A stretch of DNA of 64,000 nt from Streptomyces sp. Je 1-332. GTDB lineage: Bacteria > Actinomycetota > Actinomycetes > Streptomycetales > Streptomycetaceae. This document shows, piece by piece, positions 61,639 to 64,000 of the stretch. The DNA lies in contig NZ_CP160402.1 of assembly GCF_040730185.1 (NCBI RefSeq), positions 3,162,001 through 3,226,000 of the forward strand. The letters are read 5' to 3'. Made by a program: the position numbers and the translations under genes. Position 1 is the first letter of the stretch, and each line of letters starts with the position of its first letter. The notes under the pieces were generated by a model. That model had not been told where the DNA came from, made no database searches, and worked only from the letters and a program-made list of their open reading frames with translations.

Positions 61639-62550
61639 GTGAGTCAGGTCCTCGACGCACCACCCCGCACGGTGGCCCCGGTCCCCGACCCGGCCGAGCT
61701 CGCCGCCCGGCACGGCCTGACCGTCAGCGGCGCCCGCCCCACGCTCCCCGGGTATGTCCGGCAGCTGTGGCAGCGGCGCCACTTCATCACCGCCTTCGCG
61801 ACCGCCAAGCTCACCGCCCAGTACAGCCAGGCGAAGCTCGGCCAGGTGTGGCAGGTGATGACGCCGCTCCTGAACGCGGCGGTCTACTACTTCATCTTCG
61901 GCGTGCTGATGGACACCAAGCACGACGTCCCTGACTACGTCCCGTTCCTGGTCACCGGCGTCTTCATCTTCACGTTCACGCAGACCTCGGTGATGGCGGG
62001 CACCCGCGCCATCGCCGGCAACCTCGGCCTGGTGCGCGCGCTGCACTTCCCGCGGGCCGCGCTGCCGATCTCCTTCAGCCTGCAGCAGCTCCAGCAGCTC
62101 CTGTTCTCCATGGGCGCGCTCGTCGTGATCCTGCTCTGCTTCGGCGTCCCGCCGGCCATGTCCTGGCTCCTGGTGGTGCCGGTCCTGCTGCTGCAGTTCA
62201 CGTTCAACACGGGCCTGGCCCTGGTGGTGGCCCGGTTGGGCAGCAGGACGCCCGACATCGCCCAGCTGATGCCGTTCGTGCTGCGCACGTGGATGTACGT
62301 GTCCGGGGTGATGTGGAGCATCGACGCGGTCCTCAAGGACCAGCACCTGCCGCACGCGCTCAAGCTCCTCCTGGAGTGCAACCCGGCGGCCGTCTACATC
62401 GACCTGATGCGCTTCGCGCTGATCGACACCTTCCGGGATGGCCAGCTCCCGCACCACGTCTGGGCGTGGGCGGTGGGCTGGGCGCTGCTCGCCGGCGTCG
62501 GCGGGTTCATCTACTTCTGGAAGGCAGAGGAGACGTACGGCCGTGGCTGA
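61639..62550 (+). CDS. tagG: wall-polymer export ABC permease (TagG/Wzm-like)
   Basis: A 303-residue ABC-2-type permease for export of lipid-linked teichoic-acid-like or O-antigen-like polymers. After a cytoplasmic N-terminus of about 50 residues (RQLWQRRHFITAFATAKLTAQYSQAKLGQVWQVMTPLLNAAVYYF, the family entry motif) it has six helices. The GTG at 61639 has AAGGAG eight bases upstream. The stop overlaps the ATPase start by eight bases. Symbol by analogy; the exported polymer is not proven to be a teichoic acid. Confidence 0.88.
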   Translation: MSQVLDAPPRTVAPVPDPAELAARHGLTVSGARPTLPGYVRQLWQRRHFITAFATAKLTAQYSQAKLGQVWQVMTPLLNAAVYYFIFGVLMDTKHDVPDYVPFLVTGVFIFTFTQTSVMAGTRAIAGNLGLVRALHFPRAALPISFSLQQLQQLLFSMGALVVILLCFGVPPAMSWLLVVPVLLLQFTFNTGLALVVARLGSRTPDIAQLMPFVLRTWMYVSGVMWSIDAVLKDQHLPHALKLLLECNPAAVYIDLMRFALIDTFRDGQLPHHVWAWAVGWALLAGVGGFIYFWKAEETYGRG

Positions 62551-63376
62551 GACGACGACAGCAACTCCCACAACGACAGAGCCCGCACTCCAGGCACCCG
62601 CTCCCACCGTCATCGTCGACCGGGTCGACATCGTCTACCGCGTCCACGGGGCGGGCTCCGCCACCGGCCGCGGCAGCGCGACCGCCGCCCTGGGCCGCAT
62701 CCTCAAGCGCGGCAGGAAGGGCGGCGAGGAGAGCGGCGTACGCAAGGTGCACGCCGTCAGGGAGGTCTCCTTCACCGCCCACAAGGGCGAGGCCATCGGC
62801 CTGATCGGCACGAACGGCTCGGGCAAGTCGACCCTCCTGAAGGCGATCGCGGGGCTGCTGCCCGTCGAGAACGGCCGCATCTACACCGACGGCCAGCCCT
62901 CCCTGCTCGGTGTGAACGCTGCCCTGATGAACGACCTCACCGGCGAGCGCAACGTCCGGCTCGGCGGCCTGGCGATGGGCATGAGCCGCGAGCAGATCCA
63001 GGAGCGCTACCAGGAAATCGTCGACTTCTCCGGCATCAACGAGAAGGGCGACTTCATCACGCTCCCGATGCGCACGTACTCCTCCGGCATGGCGGCCCGA
63101 CTGCGCTTCTCCATCGGCTCCGCCAAGGACCACGACGTCCTGCTCATCGACGAGGCCCTCGCGACCGGCGACCGCTCCTTCCAGAAGCGCTCGGAGGCCC
63201 GCATCCGCGAACTGCGCAAGCGCGCGGGCACGGTCTTCCTGGTCAGCCACAACAACAAGTCGATCCGCGACACCTGCGAACGCGTGCTCTGGCTCGAACA
63301 CGGCGAGCTGCGCATGGACGGCCCGACGGCGGACGTGCTCAAGGAGTACGAGCGCTTTACGGGCGGCAAGAAGTAG
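62543..63376 (+). CDS. tagH: wall-polymer export ABC ATPase (TagH/Wzt-like)
   Basis: A 277-residue ATPase partner of the preceding permease. Walker A GTNGSGKST, the loop LTGERNVRLGGLAMGMS, signature YSSGMAARLRFSIG (the relaxed signature of polysaccharide exporters), Walker B VLLIDEALATGD and switch His in FLVSHNNKSI. It has no C-terminal carbohydrate-binding domain, so substrate choice may rest with the permease. An acidic/Thr-rich N-terminus of about 20 residues and a Lys/Arg loop (LGRILKRGRKGGEE) are extra. It abuts the convergent GT4 gene with no spare base. Confidence 0.9.
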   Translation: MAETTTATPTTTEPALQAPAPTVIVDRVDIVYRVHGAGSATGRGSATAALGRILKRGRKGGEESGVRKVHAVREVSFTAHKGEAIGLIGTNGSGKSTLLKAIAGLLPVENGRIYTDGQPSLLGVNAALMNDLTGERNVRLGGLAMGMSREQIQERYQEIVDFSGINEKGDFITLPMRTYSSGMAARLRFSIGSAKDHDVLLIDEALATGDRSFQKRSEARIRELRKRAGTVFLVSHNNKSIRDTCERVLWLEHGELRMDGPTADVLKEYERFTGGKK

Positions 63377-64000
63377 TCACCGTTCGAGGAACGCGAACAA
63401 CTCCTCCCAGCGCCGCACGACTTCATCCGTCGTGTAGCGCTGGATGTTCACCCTGGCCAGCTCCCCCATCCGGTCCCGCAGCTCCTTGTCGGACATCAAC
63501 GTGTCCAGCCTGCGCGCCAGTTCAGCCGTGTTGCCGAGCCGCGCCAGCAGCCCGTCCACGCCGTCCTGGACGATCTCGTGCACGCCGGGCGCGCAGTCGA
63601 AGGCCGCGCACGGCACCGCGGCGGCCATCGCCTCCATCAGGGCGAGCGGGAAACCCTCGCCCCGCGACGACTGCACGAACACCGAGCCGCCGCGCAGCGC
63701 CCCCGGCACATCGCCCGTGCGGCCCATCCACTCCACGGAACCGTCGAGGCCAAGGGCCGTGCACTGCTTCTTGAGTATCTCCTCGTCCTCGCCGGAGCCG
63801 TAGATCCGCAGCTTCCAGTCCGGGTGCAGCGGCGCGACCTCCGCCCAGGTGTCGAGGAGCATGTCGATGCCCTTCTGGTCGTGCAGTCGGCCGATGCTGG
63901 TGACGACCTTCTCGGTGCGCCGCGAGGGGACCTCGGGCATGAACGGCAGCGGGTTCGGCATGAAGGACGCGTTGTCCATGCCCTGCCTGATCCACAGGTC
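63377..64000 (-). CDS. GT4-family glycosyltransferase, cut by the window edge
   Basis: The C-terminal 208 residues of a retaining GT-B glycosyltransferase; the start lies beyond 64000. It has SIGRLHDQKGIDMLLDTWAEVAP, GLDGSVEWMGRTGDVPGAL and the EX7E motif in SSRGEGFPLALMEAMA. It is a near twin of the enzyme at 32368 (for example LFVQSSRGEGFPLALMEAMA against VFVQSSRGEGFPLALMEAMA), so these paralogues lie at both ends of the visible polymer locus. Confidence 0.9.
   Translation of the reverse strand, partial: DLWIRQGMDNASFMPNPLPFMPEVPSRRTEKVVTSIGRLHDQKGIDMLLDTWAEVAPLHPDWKLRIYGSGEDEEILKKQCTALGLDGSVEWMGRTGDVPGALRGGSVFVQSSRGEGFPLALMEAMAAAVPCAAFDCAPGVHEIVQDGVDGLLARLGNTAELARRLDTLMSDKELRDRMGELARVNIQRYTTDEVVRRWEELFAFLER

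Overview
The window is high-GC actinobacterial DNA and is best explained as a Streptomyces chromosome core region. The evidence is GC-rich third codon positions, GTG and TTG starts, an SmpB/tmRNA/FtsEX neighbourhood, a sugar ABC importer without its own ATPase, and a gene order (matAB, smpB, ctpA-like, ftsX, ftsE, prfB, pkaB, pkaA) that I recognise from Streptomyces coelicolor. Nothing looks like a complete mobile element. || Region 1 (1-9.7 kb): an EamA-type transporter; a minus-strand operon with ATGA start/stop overlaps, encoding a Pro/Asp-rich membrane protein (matA-like), a fused polysaccharide deacetylase/GT2 synthase (matB-like) and an OafA-type acyltransferase, probably making and modifying a surface amino-glycan; a LysR regulator divergent from an MFS exporter; and a D-Ala-D-Ala carboxypeptidase whose 3' end overlaps the MFS gene tail to tail. 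|| Region 2 (9.7-18.6 kb): two phage-like genes (collagen-like protein and small coiled-coil membrane protein) lie just past the 3' end of ssrA. They are followed, read on the minus strand towards their promoter, by ssrA, smpB, an S41 protease, ftsX and ftsE. Then come a tiny zinc-ribbon membrane protein, a sortase-type LAETG surface protein, prfB, and about 0.8 kb of non-coding tandem repeats of two kinds. || Region 3 (18.6-29.1 kb): two membrane Ser/Thr kinases (pkaB, pkaA) diverge from an FHA-FtsK/SpoIIIE-type ATPase whose upstream region carries a near-perfect RecA-NDp (PafBC-type) DNA-damage promoter motif. A three-gene carbohydrate importer follows; one of its permeases has an unusual insertion of about 150 residues. 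|| Region 4 (29.1-64 kb, continuing beyond the right edge): a large wall/capsule glycopolymer locus. It has five two-domain GT2-TagF (CDP-glycerol glycerophosphotransferase-like) proteins, a GT4-Stealth fusion, two near-twin GT4 enzymes, a GT2 with C-terminal beta modules, two GT-C-like membrane glycosyltransferases, an acyltransferase, three methyltransferase-like proteins, galE, a NarL-type two-component system, and a TagGH-type export ABC transporter under a divergent TetR regulator with two repeated operator-like sites. || How it may work (inference): sugar-nucleotide supply (galE) and cytoplasmic GT2/TagF/Stealth/GT4 enzymes build a phosphate-linked polymer, TagGH exports it, and GT-C, acyl and methyl transferases decorate it. 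Two paralogues have degraded catalytic motifs in one domain, and a small beta-rich module recurs in several enzymes and in one stand-alone protein; these are the most interesting unexplained points. All functions are from reading the sequence; no database search was possible.
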